From an uncultured Bacillota bacterium (lineage in GTDB: Bacteria; Bacillota; Clostridia; Tissierellales; Tissierellaceae), in contig CALGAG010000108.1 in NCBI GenBank assembly GCA_937951995.1, positions 1-7,847 of the forward strand: a stretch of 7,847 nt of DNA, written 5' to 3'. How positions within the stretch are numbered: position 1 is the first letter of the stretch; each line of letters starts with the position of its first letter. The notes under the pieces were generated by a model. The model was given only the letters and a program-made list of their open reading frames with translations. It was not told the origin of the DNA and made no database searches. Shown here in pieces: positions 1-7,012 of this stretch. A program made the position numbers and the translations under genes.

Positions 1-35
1 AATTGTGAAATGTGAACTGTGAATTGAGAATTGTC
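1..35 (+). repeat. Heptameric tandem repeat block, left copy
   Basis: Five consecutive 7-base units related to AATTGTG can be read from base 1: AATTGTG, AAATGTG, AACTGTG, AATTGAG and AATTGTC. The same heptad pattern recurs in the same orientation at 7755-7810 and inverted at 7659-7690. The block may continue to the left of the window. It lies just upstream of the candidate promoter of the activase gene. Function unknown; such short heptameric repeats are known from intergenic regions of several bacteria. Confidence 0.8.
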
Positions 36-40
36 AAATA

Positions 41-69
41 TAGACTTTTATCGATAAATGTAGTAAAAT
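41..69 (+). promoter_or_regulatory. Candidate sigma-70 promoter for the activase operon
   Basis: TAGACT at 41-46 (4 of 6 matches to TTGACA) and TAAAAT at 64-69 (5 of 6 matches to TATAAT) are separated by 17 bases, upstream of the start at 103. An alternative pair is TTGTCA at 31-36, inside the last repeat heptad, with GATAAA at 53-58 and a 16-base spacer. The region is AT-rich, so chance matches are possible. Confidence 0.4.
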
Positions 70-102
70 GATGGCATAATCTGAAGAATTAAGGTGATCA
101 TA

Positions 103-3036
103 ATGAAAATTGGCTTGGATGTCGGTTCAACTACTTTGAAATGTGTCGTGCTGGATGAGAAGGATAACTTGGTCTTTCACTCCTATGAGCGGCACTTTTC
201 GCAAATCAGGGAAAAGACAATAGTTTTGCTCAATGAAATAATCAAAAGGTTTCCAACTGAAAAAAGGGCAAGCCTTTCAATCTCAGGATCTGCCGGAATG
301 GGACTTGCTGAAAAGCATGACATTCCTTTTATCCAGGAGGTATATGCCACCAGACTGGCTGTAATGAGACAGGTGGAGGGAACTGATGTTGTAATCGAGC
401 TTGGTGGTGAGGATGCGAAGATTCTCTTCCTATCAAACGGCTTGGAGGTAAGGATGAACGGGTCCTGCGCTGGTGGCACCGGAGCCTTTATAGACCAGAT
501 GGCAACCCTTATGGGGATAAGCCTCACTGATATGAACGAGCTGTCAAAAAGTCATGAAAAGCAATATACAATAGCATCAAGATGTGGTGTGTTTGCCAAG
601 TCGGATATACAGCCCCTCCTAAACCAGGGAGCCAGTAAGAGCGACATGTCTGCAAGCATATTTCAGGCTGTGGCAAACCAGACAATCGGGGGCTTGGCAC
701 AGGGAAGGCCTATCAAGGGAAAGGTGGTTTACCTGGGTGGACCCTTGACCTTCTTTTCCCAGCTGAGGGAAACCTTCAACAGGACTCTGGGAGTCAATGG
801 AATCTGCCCTGAAAACTCCCTCTACTTTGTTGCAATGGGGGCAGCCTTAAGTGATTTCAAGACACCTGTAAACCTTGATGACCTTGTGAAAAGACTTGAC
901 AAGCACCAGTCAACAAAATCATATGGTGGACTGAAGAGACTCTTTAGGGATGAAGAAGACTACATGGTGTTTAAGAGCAGGCATGAATTGGAGCAGGTAA
1001 CCTATTCAGATCCCTTTACATACACAGGTGATGCCTATCTTGGGATCGATGCTGGCTCCACTACCATCAAGGCTGTAATAATGGATGGGGAGGACAGGAT
1101 CCTCCACAGCATATACAGGTCCAACCAGGGGAATCCAGTACCCTTGATAAGGGACTTTCTGTTGGACTTCTACAAGAAGTATCCAAACATAAATATCAAA
1201 TCATCAGCTGTAACAGGCTATGGCGAAGAGTTGCTGAAAAATGCATTCTCACTGGACTATGGTGTTGTTGAAACCATTGCCCACTATACAGCCGCACAAA
1301 AATACAAACCGGAAGTTGATTTTATAATAGACATTGGTGGCCAGGACATCAAGTGCTTTAAGATAAAGGATGGGGTCATAGACAGCATTTTCCTCAACGA
1401 GGCCTGTTCATCAGGGTGTGGATCATTTCTGCAGACCTTTGCTGAAGCCCTGGGATATGACATCGACCAGTTTGCTAATCTGGGCTTATACTCAACAGAT
1501 CCAGTTGACCTTGGCTCAAGGTGTACGGTCTTTATGAACTCCTCAGTCAAGCAGGCCCAGAAGGATGGTGCCAGCATGGCCGACATATCTGCCGGACTCT
1601 CCATAAGTGTTATAAAGAACGCCCTGTATAAGGTAATAAGGGCCTCCAGTGCAAAAGACCTGGGCGAGAACATAGTTGTTCAAGGAGGAACCTTCTATAA
1701 TGATACCGTGCTCAAGGCATTTGAGGATGAACTGGGGCAAAAGGTCATAAGGCCCAATATTGCTGGCCTTATGGGAGCATACGGTGCAGCCCTCTACGCA
1801 AGGGACATGGGAGGTGAAGGGAGTTCCCTCCTTAACGAAGACCAGCTAGGGATGTTCAACCACCAGGTAAGGGTTGTAATGTGTGGACTGTGTGAAAACA
1901 ACTGCAGCCTTACGGTCAACAGCTTTGGAGACAACAGGAAGTACATTGGCGGAAACAGGTGTGACAGACCACTTAAGAACAGGAATACTGATGACCGCTA
2001 TGATATGTACGAAGAGAAGCTGAAACTCCTGAAGGAGTACAAGTCAATAAAGGGAAGAAGGGGATCCATAGGAATACCAATGGCCCTGAACATGTACGAG
2101 ATGCTGCCCTTCTGGCATACTGTATTTACCCTTCTGGATTTTGAGGTCATACGTTCACCTTTTTCTTCAAGGGAGCTTTTCATCAGGGGTCAGCACACCA
2201 TACCTTCAGACACTGTATGCTTCCCGGCAAAGCTGGTTCACGGCCACATAGAATACCTGATCGACAGGGATGTTGATACAATATTCTATCCATGCCTGAC
2301 ATACAACATTGATGAGAAGATGGGGGACAACCATTTCAACTGTCCCGTAGTTGCATATTATCCGGAGGTTATTGCTGCAAACATAGAGAGACTGGAGGGT
2401 ACAAACTTCATATTTGACTACATGGGACTTAAGAATAAAAAGGTCCTTTCCAAGAAACTGTTTGAAATTATGCAAAGAACTCACAAGGATATAAAGCTTA
2501 ATGAGATTAAATTTGCTGTGGATAGGGGAATAAAGGAATATGGGACCTATATCAAGAAGGTCCAGGCAAAGGGTCAGGAATTCCTTGTAAAGGCCAGGGA
2601 AGAGGGTAGAAGGATCATAGTTCTGGCCGGAAGACCCTACCATGTGGATCCTGAGACAAACCATGGAATAGCGAAGCTGATCACCGAGTATGGTGTGGTT
2701 GTTCTAAGCGAGGACTCAATAAGCAATCTTGCATCCAGGACTCCTGTGGATATTCTGGACCAATGGACCTACCACTCAAGACTTTACACCGTGGCAGACT
2801 ATGTGGGAAAGCAGGATGACATGGAGATGGTCCAGCTTGTGTCCTTTGGCTGTGGGCTGGATGCAATAACAACAGATGAGATAAAGGCAATACTTGAGGA
2901 AAAAGGCAAGATTTACACCCAGCTTAAGATTGATGAAATAACAAATCTGGGAGCAGTGAGAATAAGGATTAGAAGCCTGCTGTCAGCAATAGGGCAGAAG
3001 GAAAAGGAGGAGAAGGCAAATGGGAGTAAGGGTTAG
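103..3036 (+). CDS. Acyl-CoA dehydratase activase-related protein, two tandem activase domains plus COG3580-like domain
   Basis: This 977-residue protein belongs to the BadF/BadG/BcrA/BcrD ATPase family. Activases of this family use ATP to push a low-potential electron into a 2-hydroxyacyl-CoA dehydratase or related [4Fe-4S] partner in the cytoplasm. Two ASKHA-fold domains are visible. Domain 1 (about 1-255) has GLDVGSTT at 4-11, IELGGEDAK at 98-106 and Cys122/Cys161. Domain 2 (about 311-570) has GIDAGSTT at 314-321, IIDIGGQDIK at 408-417 and Cys435/Cys474. In both, the cysteines are 39 residues apart, as in the activator HgdC (Cys127/Cys166), where they hold the dimer's [4Fe-4S] cluster. Residues about 590-970 form a DUF2229/COG3580-like domain beginning with a Cys motif (594, 597, 601, 620). 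ATG at 103 is preferred over in-frame GTG at 94 because AAGGTGATC (91-99) is its ribosome binding site. The gene overlaps the next by 17 bases. The family assignment is firm; the substrate is unknown. Confidence 0.9.
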   Translation: MKIGLDVGSTTLKCVVLDEKDNLVFHSYERHFSQIREKTIVLLNEIIKRFPTEKRASLSISGSAGMGLAEKHDIPFIQEVYATRLAVMRQVEGTDVVIELGGEDAKILFLSNGLEVRMNGSCAGGTGAFIDQMATLMGISLTDMNELSKSHEKQYTIASRCGVFAKSDIQPLLNQGASKSDMSASIFQAVANQTIGGLAQGRPIKGKVVYLGGPLTFFSQLRETFNRTLGVNGICPENSLYFVAMGAALSDFKTPVNLDDLVKRLDKHQSTKSYGGLKRLFRDEEDYMVFKSRHELEQVTYSDPFTYTGDAYLGIDAGSTTIKAVIMDGEDRILHSIYRSNQGNPVPLIRDFLLDFYKKYPNINIKSSAVTGYGEELLKNAFSLDYGVVETIAHYTAAQKYKPEVDFIIDIGGQDIKCFKIKDGVIDSIFLNEACSSGCGSFLQTFAEALGYDIDQFANLGLYSTDPVDLGSRCTVFMNSSVKQAQKDGASMADISAGLSISVIKNALYKVIRASSAKDLGENIVVQGGTFYNDTVLKAFEDELGQKVIRPNIAGLMGAYGAALYARDMGGEGSSLLNEDQLGMFNHQVRVVMCGLCENNCSLTVNSFGDNRKYIGGNRCDRPLKNRNTDDRYDMYEEKLKLLKEYKSIKGRRGSIGIPMALNMYEMLPFWHTVFTLLDFEVIRSPFSSRELFIRGQHTIPSDTVCFPAKLVHGHIEYLIDRDVDTIFYPCLTYNIDEKMGDNHFNCPVVAYYPEVIAANIERLEGTNFIFDYMGLKNKKVLSKKLFEIMQRTHKDIKLNEIKFAVDRGIKEYGTYIKKVQAKGQEFLVKAREEGRRIIVLAGRPYHVDPETNHGIAKLITEYGVVVLSEDSISNLASRTPVDILDQWTYHSRLYTVADYVGKQDDMEMVQLVSFGCGLDAITTDEIKAILEEKGKIYTQLKIDEITNLGAVRIRIRSLLSAIGQKEKEEKANGSKG
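3004..3010 (+). promoter_or_regulatory. Ribosome binding site inside the end of the activase gene
   Basis: AAGGAGG lies 9 bases before the ATG at 3020 and still within the coding sequence of the upstream gene. It decides the start of the second gene. The next in-frame ATG, at 3059, has only a distant AGGAG about 20 bases upstream. The site also argues that the two reading frames are translated as separate proteins by coupling. Confidence 0.75.
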
Positions 3037-4354
3037 GAGAGCCGAGTTCACCAGGGAAATGAAAAAGGACTACACCATTCTCTGCCCGGATATGGCACCT
3101 GTCCACTTCTCATTACTTGAGAAGGTGTTCAGGAACTTTGGCTACAACATGACTGTTCTAAAGAACACAGGGCCTTCCGTGGTTGACCAGGGCTTGAGGA
3201 ATGTCCATAATGACACCTGTTATCCTGCTCTTCTTGTAATCGGTCAGATGATTGACGCCCTCAATTCAGGTGAATACGACACAGACAGGGTTGCCCTTCT
3301 CATAACCCAGACTGGTGGTGGGTGTAGGGCATCAAACTACATACACCTTCTGAGAAAGGCACTGATCAAGGCAGGCTTTGACCACGTTCCGGTAATATCC
3401 CTAAATGCAGGAGGGATGGAAAAGAACAGTGGATTCAAGGTTTCCTTTCCAATGCTTAAGCAGTCCATGGCAAGTCTAATCTATGGAGACCTTCTTATGC
3501 TCCTATACAACCAGACAAGGCCCTACGAGAAGGTCCAGGGGGAAAGCAGGAGGAAGCTGGATATGTGGATAGACAGGCTGGGGGAGGAATTCCAGTCAGG
3601 AAGGACCATAAAACAAAGGGAAATGAAGGACTTGATGAAGGAGATTGTGCTTTCCTTTGAAAATATTGAAAGGGAGGAAAAGAGCAAGGTAAAGGTAGGA
3701 GTTGTAGGAGAGATTTACGTTAAGTTCTCCAGTCTGGGAAACAATAACCTGGAGGAATTTCTCCACAGGGAGGATTGCGAGGTTATGGTTCCGGGCTTGA
3801 TGGGCTTTATCATGTACTCGGTTGAGAACGGTGTAATTGACCAACAGCTCTACGGGGGCAGGTTCTGGAAGAGCGTTGTTATGGACAGGATAAACCGCTA
3901 TCTTGGAGGCCTTGAGAACATAATGATTCAGGCTGTCCAGAATAACAGCAGGTTTACAGCTCCTTCCCCATTCAAGCATCTGAAGTCACTGGTTGATGAT
4001 GTCATAGGACTGGGCTGTAAGATGGGAGAGGGATGGCTCCTTCCAGCTGAAATGATGGAGCTAGTATCAAAGGGGTATGAAAACATTGTTGTAACCCAGC
4101 CCTTTGGATGCCTACCAAACCACATAGTAGGAAAGGGTATTGTGGCTAACATAAAGAGGATACACCCCATGGCCAACATTGTGCCAATAGATTACGACCC
4201 GGGTGCCACAAGGGTCAACCAGGAGAACAGGATCAAGCTTATGCTGTCCGTTGCCAGGGAAAAGCTGGACCATGTCAAGACCAGTGCAGCCAATAGAATA
4301 GAGGAATCACTTGTGGAGCCAGGAGCAGACAAGCTTCCAGTCAAGATGATTTAA
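3020..4354 (+). CDS. 2-hydroxyacyl-CoA dehydratase D-component-like protein (COG3581-like)
   Basis: This 444-residue protein matches the C-terminal part of the large fused activase-related proteins of anaerobes, a relative of the dehydratase subunits that carry [4Fe-4S] clusters. Recognisable family stretches are MKKDYTILCPDM near 14-25, NDTCYPALL at 64-72, QTGGGCRASNY at 97-107, GEGWLLPAEM at 336-345, QPFGCLPNHIVGKG at 360-373 and DYDPGATRVNQ near 391-401. Cysteines 22, 67, 102, 253, 333 and 364 are present; 67, 102 and 364 sit in the most family-like motifs and are the best cluster-ligand candidates, by inference. The protein probably receives electrons from the preceding gene's product. 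Its frame is +1 relative to that gene and the overlap is 3020-3036. The start could instead be at 3059 (MKKDYTIL), but residues just before it (AEFTREM) resemble the linker in fused homologues as I recall them, and the ribosome binding site favours 3020. The reaction catalysed is unknown. Confidence 0.85.
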   Translation: MGVRVRRAEFTREMKKDYTILCPDMAPVHFSLLEKVFRNFGYNMTVLKNTGPSVVDQGLRNVHNDTCYPALLVIGQMIDALNSGEYDTDRVALLITQTGGGCRASNYIHLLRKALIKAGFDHVPVISLNAGGMEKNSGFKVSFPMLKQSMASLIYGDLLMLLYNQTRPYEKVQGESRRKLDMWIDRLGEEFQSGRTIKQREMKDLMKEIVLSFENIEREEKSKVKVGVVGEIYVKFSSLGNNNLEEFLHREDCEVMVPGLMGFIMYSVENGVIDQQLYGGRFWKSVVMDRINRYLGGLENIMIQAVQNNSRFTAPSPFKHLKSLVDDVIGLGCKMGEGWLLPAEMMELVSKGYENIVVTQPFGCLPNHIVGKGIVANIKRIHPMANIVPIDYDPGATRVNQENRIKLMLSVAREKLDHVKTSAANRIEESLVEPGADKLPVKMI

Positions 4355-4359
4355 GGGAG

Positions 4360-4386
4360 GGGTCTGACTAAAAATCAGGCCCTTTT
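4360..4386 (+). terminator. Rho-independent terminator of the activase operon
   Basis: GGGTCTGA (4360-4367) pairs with TCAGGCCC (4375-4382), eight base pairs including one T-G wobble, with a 7-base A-rich loop and followed by TTTT at 4383-4386. It starts 6 bases after the stop codon of the D-component gene. The T run is short, so termination may be partial. Confidence 0.75.
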
Positions 4387-4388
4387 CA

Positions 4389-4417
4389 TTGACAGGAGAT
4401 TAACAAGGTGTTAGTAT
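4389..4417 (+). promoter_or_regulatory. Sigma-70 promoter for the DUF975 gene
   Basis: A perfect TTGACA at 4389-4394, a 17-base spacer and TAGTAT at 4412-4417 (4 of 6 matches to TATAAT). A start about 7 bases downstream would fall near 4424, at the ribosome binding site GGAGGTG (4424-4430), so the 5' leader would be very short. It begins 2 bases after the T run of the preceding terminator. Confidence 0.6.
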
Positions 4418-4436
4418 TGAGCTGGAGGTGGATAAA

Positions 4437-5201
4437 ATGTGGTCACGAGCGGGTTTAAAGCAGAAGGCTAAGGATTTTCTCAGACAGAACTATTGGAAGG
4501 CTTTTGTGGTGTGTCTGATAGTTGCCATCGTCACTGGAGGTTCAGGACGGAGCGAGTCCAGGAATGAATTCAATAATGGAATGTATAACACTGAAACAGA
4601 ATATATCATTGATTTCTCCCCAGGAAATGATATTTTCAACATTACAACCAATGGGATAGGGCCTGGAAATCCCTTTGTATTCAATACAACACTGGGTATA
4701 TTCGCAGCGTTTTTGGTATTCTCAGTAATAATAGGAATTATAATTGGAAACGCCTTGACGGTTGGGGAGAAGAGGTTTTTCTTGAGGGGCTTTGAAGGTG
4801 ATGTAAGTATTGGAAACCTATTTTCAACCTTCAAGAAGGGTCAGTGGATGCCCCTTGCAGGTAAAATCCTTCTTTTGGATATTTACATCCTACTTTGGAC
4901 ATTGCTCTTGATAATCCCTGGAATCATTAAGTACTACCAGTACAGGATGGTTCCCTACATATTGTCGGAGGACCCAAGCATGCCTTTGGGTCAAGCAATA
5001 GAAATAAGTAGAAGGATGACCGACGGTGAGAAGGGAGAAATATTTGTTCTGGACCTTTCATTTCTTGGATGGTACCTGCTGGGTCTTCTCTTCTTCGGGA
5101 TAGGTAGCATATTTGTAAGGCCCTACCATGAGGCCACTGTAGCAAAGCTTTTTGAGCACTACGTAAGCAGGGGAGAGCCAGAAGAGATAGTTGAATACTA
5201 A
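4437..5201 (+). CDS. DUF975 family integral membrane protein
   Basis: This 254-residue protein has the hallmarks of DUF975, a Firmicutes membrane family of unknown function. It has an N-terminal MWSRAGLKQKAKDFLRQNYW, then hydrophobic segments at about 20-34, 86-107, 138-163 and 203-228. The family-typical stretch IPGIIKYYQYRMVPYILSED spans 160-179, followed by a polar SRRMTDGEKG, LSFLGWYLLG at 207-216, and GIGSIFVRPYHEAT near the last membrane segment. A long polar loop (about 35-80, Asn/Gly-rich) separates the first two membrane segments and probably faces outside. ATG at 4437 is chosen over the in-frame GTG at 4428 because that GTG is part of the ribosome binding site GGAGGTG and because family members begin with MW. 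The gene is monocistronic, with a terminator before it and a convergent gene after it. No biochemical role can be assigned. Confidence 0.88.
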   Translation: MWSRAGLKQKAKDFLRQNYWKAFVVCLIVAIVTGGSGRSESRNEFNNGMYNTETEYIIDFSPGNDIFNITTNGIGPGNPFVFNTTLGIFAAFLVFSVIIGIIIGNALTVGEKRFFLRGFEGDVSIGNLFSTFKKGQWMPLAGKILLLDIYILLWTLLLIIPGIIKYYQYRMVPYILSEDPSMPLGQAIEISRRMTDGEKGEIFVLDLSFLGWYLLGLLFFGIGSIFVRPYHEATVAKLFEHYVSRGEPEEIVEY

Positions 5202-5237
5202 AAAAAGGAATCCTGCCATCAAATCGGCAGGATTCCT
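5200..5237 (-). terminator. Strong hairpin terminator between convergent genes
   Basis: GGAATCCTGCC (5207-5217) and GGCAGGATTCC (5226-5236) form a perfect 11-base-pair stem, 12 with the flanking A-T pair, around an 8-base loop. The run of seven A at 5200-5206 becomes seven T after the stem on the minus strand, so it is a textbook terminator for the lipoprotein gene, whose stop is at 5244. On the plus strand only TCATAT follows, so it would be a weaker terminator for the DUF975 gene. Confidence 0.88.
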
Positions 5238-5243
5238 CATATA

Positions 5244-6875
5244 CTAGGGTATCATTGATGCAATTTTATCCCTTGTGGCAGGGGTGATGGCTCCACTGCT
5301 TCTTTTGACCTCTTGAAGCATCAAGTTTATCACATCAGACATGTTGGTATCGGGATGATTGTTTACTATATCCTGAAGCCCCTGTCTGGAATCCCCCACA
5401 AACACTCCGGTGTCCTGATTGAATACCAAGCCATCCCCAGTAATGTATAGGATTGAATTCATGTAGTCCTGGTAAAGCTCCAGGACTTCATCCAGAAACT
5501 TGGAATAGCTGTAGGTCAGCCTGAAGCCTTCAATTTCAACAATTCTTGTTGCCAGTTCCTCTTTTGGAATCCTAAGGACGCCTTCCCTGGTGTGGGGAAG
5601 GGATGCTTCCCTCGACATTATCTGAAGGTATTTTCTAAACTCATTTGTCATATTGCCGCCAAATCCGTCAATAAACATCTTTGAGTCAATTACATAGTTG
5701 TACCTGTCACTTTCGACTATCAAGATATAGCCAAGTCTTCTGTTTCTAATAAGCATCTCCTTTAGGTCGGGCTCAGACTGGAGGATCCTGTCCCTTTGCA
5801 GGTATTCCATATCGTTTAGACGTTCCTGGGAAAGTCCATACTTTTGAAAGAATGAATCAAAGGTGTATTCCTTCACATACTTGGAAAACATGGTTGCTAT
5901 ATCAAGGCTTCTGTAGCCTTTATTCACCTGTAGTGAAGCCAGGTGGTCTTCAAGCCTGTCAGTTAGTTCCCTGCTTGTATAACCATCCTTTATCTCCATG
6001 AGGTGGTCCAAATATTCCACGGTTCCTGGGCTGGGCTCATCTACTTGAGATTGTGCAGGTCCAGAATCCTCAGGAGAACTCATGATGCTGAAGCTATCCT
6101 CATTGTCTGAAAGTCCTGATTCCTTGCGGCTAGCCATCATTGGGGTGTTTTGGATTGAAGCTCCGGCTACTGATATGACATCTGCGCTGTCCTTGCCATT
6201 CCACTTGTACCACAATTCAATTGTTTCTGCCTCAGAAGGTTCACCTGGACTTGTTTCAGGGTCAATCGAGTGGATGCTGAACTCCAGGATTCCGTCTCCA
6301 TCAATGTCCTCTACCCTATTGGAGGTGGTGACAGAAAATAGGTTTACTTTCTTGGGGTTCAAGACACTTTTCAGCCTTCCATCCTCCAGAATATAACCGT
6401 ATGTAACTCCAGCCTTGGAGCCCACCTGGTTGCTAAGGAGTATCCCACTTGTACCTTCATCAAGATTTCCGATTTTAAGGATGTAGTTTGTATTGTCATA
6501 GTTCATTGGCGTCCGGTCTGTCATAAGATAGGTTGAGGAGTCATAGGTGTAGACCAACAGCGAACCCTGATCATCTATGTTCTTGGGGTCTCTTTCAATA
6601 TACATTGCTATTTCAGGTATATCATCACCGGTCAGATCACCGATTGCATAGTGTCCTGCCTTTGTGTTGACATTGGGATTTATGCTGAGTATATAGTTTT
6701 CTATTTTTTCCCTTGAGAAATCCGACTCCAGTAATGACTGGTCAAATGGGAAGAAGCTTTCCACTGAATCCTCCACAGACATTGTCGTCATCTCCTGATT
6801 TCCGCTTCCACATCCTGACAGGACAAGCCCGGCGATAATCGTCAGAAGCAGGAGATAATATATCTTATTGTTCAT
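5244..6875 (-). CDS. Secreted lipoprotein with FG-GAP/VCBS-like repeats and an uncharacterised C-terminal half
   Basis: A 543-residue protein with a short positively charged N-terminus, a hydrophobic core and the lipobox LSGC with the lipidated Cys at 22, so it should be anchored on the outer face of the cytoplasmic membrane. Residues about 70-235 resemble FG-GAP/VCBS beta-propeller blades: the acidic loops DLTGDDIPE (80-88) and DIDGDGILE (190-198) look like Ca2+-binding DxDGDGxxE loops. A Ser/Pro/Glu-rich linker (about 242-285) leads to a mostly helical, charged C-terminal half (about 286-543) that I do not recognise. The start is supported by GAAAGGGG 7 bases upstream (6883-6890, minus strand). 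It is convergent with the DUF975 gene, ends at a strong terminator, and is divergent from the aldolase gene. No catalytic motif is seen; a binding or sensing role at the cell surface is a guess. The lipoprotein call is firm and the function unknown. Confidence 0.85.
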   Translation of the reverse strand: MNNKIYYLLLLTIIAGLVLSGCGSGNQEMTTMSVEDSVESFFPFDQSLLESDFSREKIENYILSINPNVNTKAGHYAIGDLTGDDIPEIAMYIERDPKNIDDQGSLLVYTYDSSTYLMTDRTPMNYDNTNYILKIGNLDEGTSGILLSNQVGSKAGVTYGYILEDGRLKSVLNPKKVNLFSVTTSNRVEDIDGDGILEFSIHSIDPETSPGEPSEAETIELWYKWNGKDSADVISVAGASIQNTPMMASRKESGLSDNEDSFSIMSSPEDSGPAQSQVDEPSPGTVEYLDHLMEIKDGYTSRELTDRLEDHLASLQVNKGYRSLDIATMFSKYVKEYTFDSFFQKYGLSQERLNDMEYLQRDRILQSEPDLKEMLIRNRRLGYILIVESDRYNYVIDSKMFIDGFGGNMTNEFRKYLQIMSREASLPHTREGVLRIPKEELATRIVEIEGFRLTYSYSKFLDEVLELYQDYMNSILYITGDGLVFNQDTGVFVGDSRQGLQDIVNNHPDTNMSDVINLMLQEVKRSSGAITPATRDKIASMIP

Positions 6876-6898
6876 GATATTGCCCCTTTCTTGTTATT

Positions 6899-6904
6899 AT
6901 TATA
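6899..6904 (-). promoter_or_regulatory. Candidate -10 box of the lipoprotein gene
   Basis: A perfect TATAAT reads on the minus strand at 6904-6899, about 24 bases before the start codon at 6875. Just upstream is a run of eight T (6906-6913), and no good -35 exists at 17 bases (ACACAC); TTACAC at a 19-base spacing is the nearest alternative. A promoter with a weak -35 is often activator-dependent, and the dyads at 6914-6980 could supply that site. Confidence 0.5.
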
Positions 6905-6913
6905 TAAAAAAAA

Positions 6914-6980
6914 CAATTGCAGTGTGTAACAATCAGGTTACAGAAACTGGGCAATTGACAGACTATTCAGGGATTGTTAC
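6914..6980. promoter_or_regulatory. Inverted repeats in the divergent promoter region, possible operator
   Basis: Three dyads share this stretch. GTAACAATC (6926-6934) is the exact inverse of GATTGTTAC (6972-6980), 37 bases apart. GTAAC (6926-6930) and GTTAC (6937-6941) form a 16-base palindrome with a 6-base centre. CAATTGC (6914-6920) is the inverse of GCAATTG (6951-6957). The left arms lie in the -35 region of the lipoprotein promoter; the right arms touch the -35 (6955-6960) and -10 (6978-6983) of the aldolase promoter. This suits a regulator controlling both genes. No regulator gene is in the window. Confidence 0.5.
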
Positions 6981-6983
6981 TAT
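6955..6983 (+). promoter_or_regulatory. Sigma-70 promoter for the class II aldolase gene
   Basis: A perfect TTGACA at 6955-6960, a 17-base spacer and TACTAT at 6978-6983 (5 of 6 matches to TATAAT). Transcription would begin near 6990, leaving a leader of a little over 20 bases that holds the strong ribosome binding site GGAGGAGGA (6998-7006). Confidence 0.75.
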
Positions 6984-7012
6984 GAAGGTACAAGAATGGA
7001 GGAGGAAATTAC

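Noticed and set aside
94..102. GTG start at 94 for the activase gene
   Set aside because: The GTG is part of the ribosome binding site AAGGTGATC, and the ATG at 103 gives the family-typical MKIGLDVGSTT start.
1284..1673. Minus-strand open frame of 129 codons inside the activase gene
   Set aside because: It lies opposite a strongly conserved coding region, and its translation has no recognisable domain, so it is a shadow frame.
2206..2664. Minus-strand open frame of 152 codons inside the activase gene
   Set aside because: It is opposite conserved coding sequence, has no recognisable domain and no independent context.
4428..4436. GTG start at 4428 for the DUF975 gene
   Set aside because: It lies within the ribosome binding site GGAGGTG; the ATG at 4437 gives the typical MWSR start.
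6082..6396. Plus-strand open frame opposite the lipoprotein gene
   Set aside because: It overlaps the FG-GAP-like coding region and has no recognisable domain.
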